61,688 nt of DNA, from the NCBI GenBank assembly GCA_001465935.1, contig LNKV01000078.1, positions 49,041-110,728 of the forward strand, written 5' to 3'. Made by a program: the position numbers and the translations under genes. Below, in pieces: positions 1 to 9,242 of this stretch. The notes under the pieces are model-generated. The model was given only the letters and a program-made list of their open reading frames with translations. It did not search any database and was not told the origin of the DNA. Positions within the stretch are counted from its first letter, which is position 1; every line of letters starts with the position of its first letter. The stretch is from Clarireedia homoeocarpa. Its lineage: Eukaryota > Ascomycota > Leotiomycetes > Helotiales > Rutstroemiaceae.

Positions 1-1513
1 TGACGAGACTGCCAGTTAAGACACTGAATGACCTTAGAATTAACAACTACAGAGCTAAGAGGATCATAAGGATCCGAAGGCTTATATACAGGAAGAGATC
101 ATGTGCTTAATCACGTGTATGCTAATGCATGCTTGCATGCTTGATGTCTGACTCACCCCCATGGAGGTCATGTTCTTATGTAGCATCGTGATAATTTGGT
201 CAGAATCATCACAATATCTGTTTTAAACTCGAACTCCTTCAAATTCGATATATTAGAGGAAGAAGAAGATATAGTTATCTAATTTATTATATAAAGATAA
301 GAAAGAGAGAATAAGACTAGAGAAGTATTAAATAAAGTAAAGAGATTAACTAAAGACAAATATAATCAAGAAGTAAATCAAAGAAACTACAACTCTAGAA
401 ATTTAGTTATACTATATAATATAAAGAAAGCTGGGAAAAAGTTAAGATCTAGATAAAAAAGACTTTTTATAATCGAAAGATATAATAGCGACTACGGAAA
501 ATCTTATAAAATATAATAAATAGATAGAATAAAGATACTGAGATTATATTATAGGAATTATCTAAAATTATTTAAGTTAAAAGAAGGTTATCTTATTATA
601 GATACTAAAGAGAATCTTCTGACTTATTAGAATATATATATAAGAAAGATATATAAGAGGTTACTGAAAGTTATTATTGATATAATAAGAGAGTTCTGGA
701 AAGAGTAGAATATAGAGTAAATATTAAGAGATAAAGAAAACAAAGAGATAAATTATATCTTTTAAGGAAATAAATAGGAATTAGGATTAGTAAAAGAATA
801 ATAAAAGGGGGAGTAGAGGAGAGATAAACACTTTGTATTAGAGCTTTCGGAGGAGTATCTATTAGACGTTTCTGTAATAGGGATTTCGTATAACTAGTTA
901 GTAGAAGGTTATATTATACTAAGAATTGGGGTTATTATATATTAATAAAGGATATTTATTACAATCTATCTACACTGTTAGGCTCGGCTTAGTTACGAGG
1001 GCGCAACTAGCCCCGCCCCCCTATATATTAAGGAAGTCGTTATAGACTAGGCTTAGAAGTACTATTGTAGTATATACAGGTACCCGCAGTGGTCCTTATA
1101 TTTTCATCTCCAAGTAGTTAGAACTTAGGGAATAGATCCTTTTTTTCCCACTTTTTACTGGTGTTTTAAAAATAAGTCATGTTCAAAAGCCCAGACCGGT
1201 GTGTTCCTCCAAAAACAGATATAGGGTTTGCTAAGAAGAACTAAATTAGCGTACCTTAAACACTAACAGCCATTCAGCTCTACCAGAACTCACAACAAGC
1301 GGATCATCGTGTGTGAGGGCCCTACTACTGGCAGTCTTTGGGCCATATACTCGATTGTTGAGGTAGCCGTGAAAAGTTATCTCTCAAGTAAATTCTTGAG
1401 GCGGACCAAACCCCATAAAGTCCGCACGCTTCCTTGATCTTCTTTCCTTCTCCCAACCTCGATCACCTCCCCACGACAAGTCCAAAAAACCGCACCAGCA
1501 GTCAAAATTCAAG
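1..1513. other. A+T-rich left flank with retroelement decay
   Basis: There is no intact gene here. Bases about 240-960 are strongly A+T-rich and include the RIP-decayed integrase tail annotated separately. Around 985-1020 there is a short GC-rich patch. From about 1180 the composition returns to that of ordinary euchromatin, and this last part probably holds the promoter of the gene starting at 1514. Confidence 0.6.
331..603 (+). mobile_element. RIP-decayed Ty3/gypsy integrase C-terminal fragment
   Basis: One forward frame, interrupted by stop codons, reads as the C-terminal domain of a gypsy-type integrase. A helix (RLTKDKYNQEVN) is followed by the core NLVILYNIKKAGKKLR, then a stop exactly where the family has Trp, then LFIIERYNSDYGKSYK, two stops, and a tail ending YLKLFKLKEGYL. 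In living elements this region follows the catalytic core and precedes the 3' LTR. The stops are what TGG-to-TAA/TAG and CAA/CAG-to-TAA/TAG changes produce, so RIP is the likely cause. The rest of the element would lie left of the window. Identification rests on the order of motifs, not on a database search. Confidence 0.75.
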
Positions 1514-2191
1514 ATGTCTTCACTTAACGACCATCTATACATTGTTCGCTACACTGGGCTTGAAAAGCGCGAACTCATTCTCATCGATCCAAAAACCAAC
1601 CTGGAAATTATGTATTCAGGCCCAAAGTCCCCAGACGCTTCTGGAACTCTTCTGGTCTCGAGTGTCGACGTCTATGATAAGGAAGTAGCGCTACTCCCTA
1701 CTCGTGATGGAGCCGGATTCCCCATCGAGATGAAGAAACGCTGGTTCTTCAAATGCAAACGTATCTCCTTCTACTACCACGGACCAGGCGATTGGTTCGC
1801 AAAGTCTAAATTCGAATGGCGAGCTACCTCTAAAGCAGAGGCTAAGGCGCTCGGCGGGAAGGGTCACGTTCTCGTTCAAAAGGACTGTAAACGCATTTGG
1901 GGGTCTTATGTTCCCAAGGGTGTTAACGGCGGTGAGATCAGAACCATCGTAGATTACAAACGCGCGCGCGGTCCTAACCCCGGCGAGGATCAAGTGTGTG
2001 ATCGCGAAATATTCAATCTTATGATGTATTCAGCGTCTACAATCATACATGACGAGATCGAAAAGAACCACAAGGAGATGATCAAAGCTAAAGAGAAGGC
2101 CAAGAAGGGTGCACGGAAGTCAAACAGAATCACTCGCCGCGCTCACATCAAGGGAGAGGAGGAGCAACCTTTGATATCGGAGAAAGCATAG
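1514..2191 (+). CDS. Hypothetical protein, 225 aa
   Basis: Single-exon gene with a plausible ATG context (caagATG). I do not recognise the protein. The N-terminal ~150 residues look like a compact mixed alpha/beta domain with regular hydrophobic spacing (LYIVRYTGLEKRELILIDP near the start; WFFKCKRISFYYHGPGDWF around residues 76-95). The C-terminal ~50 residues are a highly charged Lys/Arg/Glu helix likely to be basic and partly disordered. No signal peptide or membrane segment is visible. A lipid-binding or tubby-like fold is conceivable from the strand-rich pattern, but nothing catalytic is seen. The gene stands alone between a retroelement relic and a hAT relic, so its neighbours give no functional clue. 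Length, normal codon use and absence of stops support a real gene. Confidence 0.65.
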   Translation: MSSLNDHLYIVRYTGLEKRELILIDPKTNLEIMYSGPKSPDASGTLLVSSVDVYDKEVALLPTRDGAGFPIEMKKRWFFKCKRISFYYHGPGDWFAKSKFEWRATSKAEAKALGGKGHVLVQKDCKRIWGSYVPKGVNGGEIRTIVDYKRARGPNPGEDQVCDREIFNLMMYSASTIIHDEIEKNHKEMIKAKEKAKKGARKSNRITRRAHIKGEEEQPLISEKA

Positions 2192-2754
2192 TTACAAAGT
2201 CAATCTGTCCGCACTGGCCGGGCGCCTGTCCATCTTCTTCATTTTTTCGGGTTTCCGAGCTTTAGACGGACGATTGGAACCCGACGAAGTTTTCCTCAAT
2301 ACGTCCCGAAAACTGCAATTCAAAGATCTTGATTTGCCGAATCGAAACTCACGTTCGTGGTAGTTGTCAAGGTGGGGGTATCTGGTGAGCGAGGGTGAAT
2401 TGCGTATCTGGGTGATATTGTGTATCCATCTCTCTCTCTCTCTCTTTTTTTTTTTTTTGAACTTTGACATAGAAATTAATAGAAAAGTAATAATAAAGAC
2501 ATACTACCTCTAGACTGTATAGAAAAACTACGTGAGAAATTTTCAGCTGTCATCAATTTTGCAAAATTAGAAACATTCTACATTCCACTAAGTTCAGACA
2601 CTTACATCGACGTTTATATCAAGCCATCCTGCACCTCATCACACGTGACTCCCACCTACACTTTATTCAAGAAAACGACATGAATGTAGCCATCGGATTC
2701 AAGAATGCTCACTCAGGTCAGGAATTACGTAGAGGAGATTCTGTAAGACGTTGT
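2192..2754. other. Intergenic, no gene seen
   Basis: This holds the 3' side of the 1514 gene. A CT microsatellite followed by a T-run lies at about 2428-2459. Reverse-strand open frames here run through that low-complexity stretch (poly-Lys, poly-Arg/Glu) and are not credible proteins. Confidence 0.5.
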
Positions 2755-4050
2755 CTCAGATGTAGAGTTGGACACCCGGTGGAATATACACCGGGGCATT
2801 TCTGGGTATTTACCCCGGATTACTACCCAGAAGTATTTATAGGAATAGTAATATTACTTAGAGAAAGTATAGAATACTCAGAGTATTTCTGAGTAAAGAT
2901 ACTTGATTTTAGCCTAATATAGTTAGTTTTGGAGTCTTATATAGGTATAAAAGTAGACGAATCAATATACTAATCAGGCAAAAATAAGTATATACTTTTT
3001 TTCTAGGATTTTATTTGAATAGAATAATCTATAGTAATTATATTCTATAACACTATAATATAGTGTCCTTTTGGGTAAGCTTTAAGGCTTCTACTCGACG
3101 ATTAAATAGTCTCTTATTAGCTTCCTGTTAATACTCTTTAGCTATTACTCTACTAACAGTTTCAATTGCTCTTCTTTCTCTAGAGTATCTTCAATACGAT
3201 ATTCAGTAAGTATAGGTCCTGGAACTATAATTGTCTTCTCTATATAGTTATTTATATCTTTATCGTTGCTAACCTCAATAAGCTCAATATCCCTTTCTGC
3301 TTCTGCTTCTTGTGAGATCTACAGGTCCACATTCAAGCGATAGAACTATCCACCCTCATGCGGAACCCGCTGCTCTGCCAGGATCCCCAATTACCAGAAA
3401 CCCGGAGTTATATGGACATGCCCAAAACGGGAAAATGCCAATGAGGGCATTCCCAGATCGGGAAAATGCCAAACTTCTATTACTCTTCGGTTCTCATGCT
3501 ACGGAACATGCTAGGGTCGGCAATTTGCCACATTTTTGAGGATATAAACCTCCTTCAAGCAGCTATATAATTAGTTCTTTAGATAGATCAATCATTCAAT
3601 TTCAATGCATTCTCATTTCCAAGAGCTCTCAATCTTAACACTTCTAGTAATACTCTCTAATCTCGTAGGCAGAGGATATATTTAATAGTTCTGCTGGATA
3701 ATTTCGTACGACGTTTACTAAGTAATTGCCCTGCTTTACTAAAAAGTAGAGAACAGCTCTAAAAAAGAGTCTATTAACTTGGCTTCTTAGAATATTTAAT
3801 TTTAAAAATTTTCACTGGTTAGCATCTGAACTGTTCAGCAGAAATCATTATTTCCTAAATAGGCAATTCAAACTAAGCGAAGTCTGCCTCAACCACATTT
3901 TGATACAATTACATAATAATTGCCCAGAGTATTCCGGATTATTCTACAAATTCCCGGGTATCACCCGGCGAGATCTGGCTAGCTTGGAATACTATTCCTT
4001 GAAGCTCGAAATCCCCCGGGTAGAATAGGGTGCCCAACACTACTCGGATG
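2755..4050. mobile_element. hAT-family element relic with 8-bp target duplications
   Basis: The element runs from 2763 to 4042. Its termini are imperfect inverted repeats: the left end reads TAGAGTTGGACACCC and the complement of the right end reads TAGTGTTGGGCACCC (13 of 15 matching), close to the TAGNGTTGGNC-type ends of hAT transposons. It is flanked by CTCAGATG (2755-2762) and CTCGGATG (4043-4050), an 8-bp target duplication with a single G/A difference; 8 bp is the hAT hallmark. The 1,280-bp interior carries no intact transposase. Sub-terminal stretches rich in CCCGGG/CCGG near both ends form further imperfect inverted repeats. It is therefore non-autonomous, either a deletion derivative or a decayed copy. 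Confidence 0.75.
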
Positions 4051-5472
4051 TCATGGCGTTATATCCTCAATGTCATTGTGCTGTGGCTAAATGGTCATTC
4101 ATAACCGATCGAGTAAATAGCTCTCGAACTAAGACCGAGCGATCAATCAGAGTCCCCGGAACCAGGTACTTGGTAACTTTTAGCAAAAATCGACGAATCA
4201 AATTGTCTGATTCACAGAGAATCTCAGGGCAGTAGAGTGAGTGTATTTGACAGGATCCGGGTAAGCTCATTGTGAGCAATTGTTGAATCCACAGAGAAAC
4301 TTATTGAAGAAGGATAATCTCAGCCTATGATGGTTGGCCGGGGGCATTGCTTCTCTGTCCCAAAAAGAAAAGAAAAACGTTGAGGGATCGATCAAAAACG
4401 TGCCACAACGTACTTTCAGACCTGACTTCGAGCACAAGTAGAAGTTGCCCGACCCATGGTTCGAAACCCCTCTTCCTTTGGATCGTTACCGAGCCAAGCT
4501 TTAAGTTTCTTAATCAGCAGACTAAACCTCACTTTCGGGTTAGAATTACTGATTCGCGTAAGTCATACGTGAAGTCGCTTGTGAGCGTGTAGCTTTGATA
4601 TCAGCCGCGCAAGTAGATGAATATGAAACGTCGAAATTTCGTCTTCTGGGTAATTTATCTCGTCCTGGTATTTGGAGGATGTATATCTTAGTGCCATCGT
4701 AGCCAGGATTGAGCATGACTGTGAACTATGTGACGAAGTATGGTCGAAGGGCAGGTGCGTAAAGCGTTCTTGCTGTGGAGGGATCGTGGCTCTTTTAGTG
4801 TAAATCCTTGAGAAGAGGTAGGTGTGAAGTGCTCTTGCTGCGAAGGGATTGTGGCTCTTCTAGCTTGGAATAGTACCATATTGAGACCCGAAAGTCGGAA
4901 TCTGGTCCATTCATATCAATTATCCTTAGTAACTCGCACTTTGAGAAGTCATGAAACGTGCGGGCTGTGTGGTCCAAGTATGGTTAACTATCCTGGATTC
5001 ACACACCTCGAGAGGACGTGAAGTGCCCGGGTTGTGTGGTCCAAGTCATGGTAAAGTATGGTACCCCCCGGGTGACATTTCATTTGCTGTGAGAAGAGGC
5101 ACAGAGTTGTACCTCTCACCTTGCCAATTTCTGGTATAGTATTGCCTTCAGCGAAACTAGAAAACACGATTTTGACGTCCGGACCTGAAAGTTACTGGAT
5201 ACCTAAATTAGTCCATAAGTATTGGCCACAAGTCCCTGAGAAGTCCCTGAGAAGTCCCTGGATGGATCGGATCGTAAGAAATCATATAAATGCAGCAGGT
5301 ACTCTCGAGTTCATGTTCAACTCGAGAACGCTTCTTCAACAGTTACCTCAAGTGAAAAAGTGCCAAACTTTCGAAAAACTTCTCAAGAGACTCCTTCCTT
5401 CCTGTTCTACTACGAGTTGGTGTTTAGCATGAGTGGATAAGTTGATCAGTGGTATCATTAATTCTATTCATC
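4051..5472. other. Intergenic with short direct repeats
   Basis: No convincing gene. Local duplications are visible: a ~32-bp motif at 4765-4797 recurs at 4830-4862 (period 65), a ~25-bp motif around TGTGTGGTCCAAGT at 4959-4984 recurs at about 5023-5050, and GAAGTCCCTGA is tandemly repeated three times at about 5228-5263. The right end must contain the promoter of the Zn2Cys6 gene. Confidence 0.45.
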
Positions 5473-6452
5473 ATGGATAACCCTCAGCATCGCCAATTAC
5501 CTCCTTCCTTCCACATACGAGCACCGACTCATCTACCATATCGTTCTGCACCAAATCTTTCTACTGACCCTTATTACGAAGCCAATCATCAGACAGCACT
5601 ACCAAATCCATCGCAGCTATATGCACCACAACAACATTCATCACAGCTATATGCACCACAACATTCATCGCAGCTATATGCACCACAAGCACATTCATTG
5701 CAACAATATGCACCACCCCAAAGTCCTTTATCGCAATATACACTACACCAAGACCCATTACCACTCACATCACCACAGCCACCGGCACAACAGCAAGCGA
5801 CGTCCGTGACAGCACATTCCCCACCTCAGACCTACATAGGCACAAAAAGAACCCGTAACAGTCGGGCTTGCGACTTTTGTCACGATCGAAGTATGAAGTG
5901 CGATGGGAATCCCAATACTTCTCCTGGCAGTCGGTGTCAGAATTGTGTAGATTGGGGTAGGAGCTGCCGATATGACCGGCCTGTGCGAAAACGGGGAATC
6001 CAACCAGGAGCCAAAGTTACCAAGGATGGCAGACCATTAAGAAGAGGGAATTCCGGAAGAAGAGGGAATTCTGCCCCGGCCACAAGCAGCGCAGGAAATC
6101 GAGAGGCTGAACCTAGGACGGGTCCACAAAGCCACGGGCGCGATAGCAATACATGCGATAATGGAGAGATAGCCATGAGCATTCAGAGCCAGATTGCGAG
6201 GAGTCTCCAGGCGATCAATCCGATGATGAGAGACCAGTTCATCAGAGAAATCATGTAAGACAGTACAATTGTACTCCCATTTGACTTTAGTTGACCATCC
6301 ACAGAAACTCCTTGAGTTCACTCCTCGGCACTCGCGAACAGACTACCGATATAGAAGACATTGCAGGCCAGCATACAGGCGAACCATCAATCATCGCCAG
6401 CCATACTTACCCTTGTGATATCCAACCACAATTTGATAGCACCGAGCACTAA
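5473..6452 (+). CDS. Zn2Cys6 (fungal-type) DNA-binding protein, short
   Basis: Two exons, 5473-6254 and 6305-6452, give 309 aa. The start is the ATG at 5473; the frame is open slightly upstream but has no other ATG. Residues 133-165 carry a canonical binuclear zinc cluster with spacing C-x2-C-x6-C-x11-C-x2-C-x6-C (ACDFCHDRSMKCDGN...). The N-terminus is Pro/Gln/His-rich with a degenerate tandem repeat of SQLYAPQ (about residues 50-85). A basic linker with a duplicated RRGNS/GRRGNS motif follows the cluster. The first exon reaches a stop at 6256-6258, but that stop overlaps a good donor (GTAAGA at 6255) with an acceptor CAG at 6304. Splicing keeps frame and adds 49 residues. There is no fungal-specific transcription-factor domain, so it is either a minimal regulator or continues in undetected exons. 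Zn2Cys6 proteins bind CGG-type half-sites; the target is unknown. Confidence 0.8.
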
Positions 6453-6906
6453 TACAGTCCGATCCTCTCCAAAAATAACTTACCATGGGTTCAGCAACCA
6501 TCGAACGGAGAGACGAGGCAAGGAGATGAAGGGATATGTAGTCGTGAATGTACAGCAGAGGTCTTTGTATCGTCAGCGGGAGTAGAACTAGAAACCAGCA
6601 TGTAGTTATTAAATTGAGCTTCAAACGACTTCCATGTTCGAGTTTTTTTGAAGTAGATCATCGTGGAAAAGATGAGAGGTGATCTTGCACGCACCCAGCG
6701 TTTATCAGCGCAGTGGTGTGCACCCAAGTAAGCACTTGGAGTAGCACTCCTCCCCTTCACGTAAGAACACCATCAGTCGTCCACCATATTTTAGATCCCA
6801 AATATAATCCTTCGATATGTAGATCCTGATTGAACAAGTTTATTTCGATCAATCAGATACTGAGAAGCTTGTGATTAACAGGCCGCGGATAATATATCCA
6901 AACAGA
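6453..6906. other. Convergent 3' intergenic region
   Basis: This lies between the 3' ends of the Zn2Cys6 gene and RKM5, which converge. No conserved coding sequence is seen. The short open frames on both strands lack coherent composition. Confidence 0.5.
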
Positions 6907-8204
6907 CTACTTCAAGACTCCTACATGGACCACAAACCCCGAATCTTCTCCTAACCCATAGCTTTCGACCTCCTTGCCCTCTATTCGCCACACCCTGAAC
7001 GACTTTTGAAAAGATTTAAGCCAAGACTCGAAGACATCAGGCGCTCGTAGTTGTTGCGCTACTATGCACAAGGTCGGTCTCTTGTTCGTATCGTCTGGAG
7101 ACGCAGAATTCGATCGCAGTAAGCATAGATCCATGCAAGTTTGGACAAAAGGGGGGATAAGAGCATCATTGTATATGCAGTCACAGGCTATAATAACATC
7201 AAAGCTTGACGTGGAGGTGGATTGGGTCAGTGAGGTAGAGGGAATGTCCGTTTCCCAGTCAAGGGTAAGGGCTTTGATGTTGTTGCAACTAGAATTACTT
7301 GTAGAAGAGTTGTTGCCAGATTTCGCTTTGCGGGCTTTTGCTTTTGTAAAAGTATTTGAGCTGTTAGAAGATGCGTTTGTGGAGAGATTCTGAGAAAGCA
7401 GCTTGAGCACATAGGGTTGATCGGTAAGGATATACCGCTCGATATACGGGGCCAAGCTCAGGGCAACCAAGCCAGATATGCCACAGCCCAATCTGCTGAG
7501 TATCAGTACATTGCCAACGCTAAGCAGTGTAAGTACTTACTCGAGAACAATTGAGCTTCGGTTAAATATGTGATGCTTGAAAAGGGCATTTTGGGGCGAC
7601 GATATCCATTTCGCGAACAATGGTGTTATTTTCCACACAACTTATATATCCGTTAACGTAGCGAACGGATTTGACAGTGAACTGAATGATAATATACCTG
7701 CTCCAGTCGTCCCACCGTCTCTATTTGATGATAATATGGTTGGTGATTGATGGATTGTGAGATCTTGGCCATTGATAGTGAAGCCAAGCTCGGTGGCTTT
7801 GGAGTCCACAAACCCAAGGTTTTGAGACGGGATAGATTGTGAAAACAGAAGAAATGACTCTGAGGACGAGATTTAGCTTTTTGGTCGACAAATGAGAGCT
7901 TTGTGATCCCCAAGTGCTTCGCTTCCATGTAAGAACTTTCTTCTGCCAACGCTCGAGAGGTTTACATGAAATCTTGGTCCAAACACATCTTGTGGTGATG
8001 TAAAAGCGGCCATCATGCTTCTCTAATGGGTAAATACCTTCCGCCACAGTAAGCTGCAGTGAAGGGGCACGGTTGGGTAAATCAAATGCAATATTCCGAC
8101 CGCAGTGGTGGCTTTGGCGTAGGAAAGCGATATTCGAGCTTACCTTCCTCAGCATCCTCAATCTCTGGCCCGAGAGTATCAAGAAATGGCTGTACGCTAG
8201 TCAT
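6907..8204 (-). CDS. RKM5: Ribosomal lysine N-methyltransferase 5 (METTL21-type)
   Basis: Four exons on the reverse strand: 8144-8204, 7698-7859, 7541-7640 and 6907-7492, giving 302 aa. All junctions are GT-AG and keep phase. The product starts MTSVQPFLDTLGPEIEDAEE and continues into FSQSIPSQNLGFVDSKA and a GGTTGAVVWKITPLFAKW segment typical of fungal Rkm5. The SAM-binding motif I is VLELGCGISGL (about residues 106-116, spanning the exon 3/4 junction), and CDCIYND is the family's post-II acidic motif. In yeast, Rkm5 monomethylates large-subunit ribosomal protein L1 (Rpl1) in the cytoplasm; that activity is assumed here from homology. A Ser/Asn/Thr-rich insertion follows motif I (SSNSSNTFTK...). 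Intron 1 is unusually long for this window (284 bp). The gene is divergent from the acyl-CoA synthetase. Confidence 0.88.
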
Positions 8205-9242
8205 GGCAGAGTGCCTAGGATCGCGATGAGACCCGGGAAGTGCGGGGGCTTCGAAAAGGAAGCAGCTGACTCGGCCTCCTCCAAGGTATCAGATCGGGAT
8301 CAGAGGCTTGCAGGCCCAGGACAGGACAGGACTGGCGACGAAAGAGCGACGAAAGAGCGACGAAAGAGCGACGGGACTGGCGACGAAAGACCAACGCGAG
8401 TGATTTTTTCGTGAACCTCCCCGAGAAGATGCAGCTGTTTAGGACTTAGGGACCAGTTAGGGATCCGTGTCCCGGAACTTGATAAGAGTCCGTTGTCACA
8501 TGTCATATGTCACATGTCACATGTCACATGTCGCTTGTCACTCTCGAGCCAGATTGCAACTCGTTTTTGGCAGACCTTAGGGCTCTCCCGGTGTCGAATA
8601 ACTCCTCGAATATAACTGGGAAGATCTCTGGTGTAGTAATGCTTTTGCATCTATCGAGGGTCGGAGCCGAACGGGATAGCCATATATTCATATATCCATA
8701 TATCCAGACATGAAAGGCTTTGGCTTTAGTGGCGGTCTTAGCGGGCAAAATTGTTGACGAATGCTTAACACACAAACCTTGGAAGAAATGAGTCCCAGCC
8801 AATCATTGTGCTCGAAAAGCGCGCAGAGTGCTCTAGAGCAAAGCAAGGCAGCGTCATATCAAATAAGGTTGGCTCTTTCCCCTGCGAGCCAGCTACTTCA
8901 TACTTGATACTTCATAGCTTAGGAATCGCAGAGATTGCCTCTGAACAGATTCCACCATCTCGACCTCACTTTACTTCTTCAGTACAAAACCACATATTTC
9001 GCCAGTGTTACGCCCTCCCCCCTCAACACAACATCACAAACTTCTATCTCGTACTCTATTGGTGCGCCGTTGAAGCTGCCAGCTGTCACTCAATCTGTAT
9101 TTACGGCTGTAAGCTGCTTCATTGTAAGCCACTTCATTGTAAGCCACTTCATTGTAAGCTACTTCGTATCACTGCCGTCAGGTTAACATACATCTACCTC
9201 CAAGTCACAGATTGAGCATTGAGCTCGATCCGTCAATTAAAG
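8205..9242. promoter_or_regulatory. Divergent RKM5/FAA promoter region with three minisatellites
   Basis: A ~1-kb bidirectional upstream region with three short tandem arrays. Unit GCGACGAAAGA is repeated three times at 8335-8367 with a fourth near 8379-8390. ATGTCAC-type 7-mers lie at 8494-8540. TTCATTGTAAGCCAC is repeated three times at 9118-9162, the last copy with one change. A TCATATATCCATATATCC stretch lies near 8688-8705. No protein gene is supported. Confidence 0.55.

Noticed and set aside
2192..2470. Reverse frame with poly-Lys and Arg/Glu runs
   Set aside because: It is the translation of a CT microsatellite and poly-T tract.
4435..4475. GGTTCGAAACCCC resembling a tRNA T-arm
   Set aside because: No matching acceptor, D and anticodon stems can be paired around it.
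5561..5809. Open frames on both strands across the SQLYAPQ-encoding repeat (Val/His-rich or His-rich products)
   Set aside because: They are shadow frames of a tandem repeat inside the Zn2Cys6 gene.
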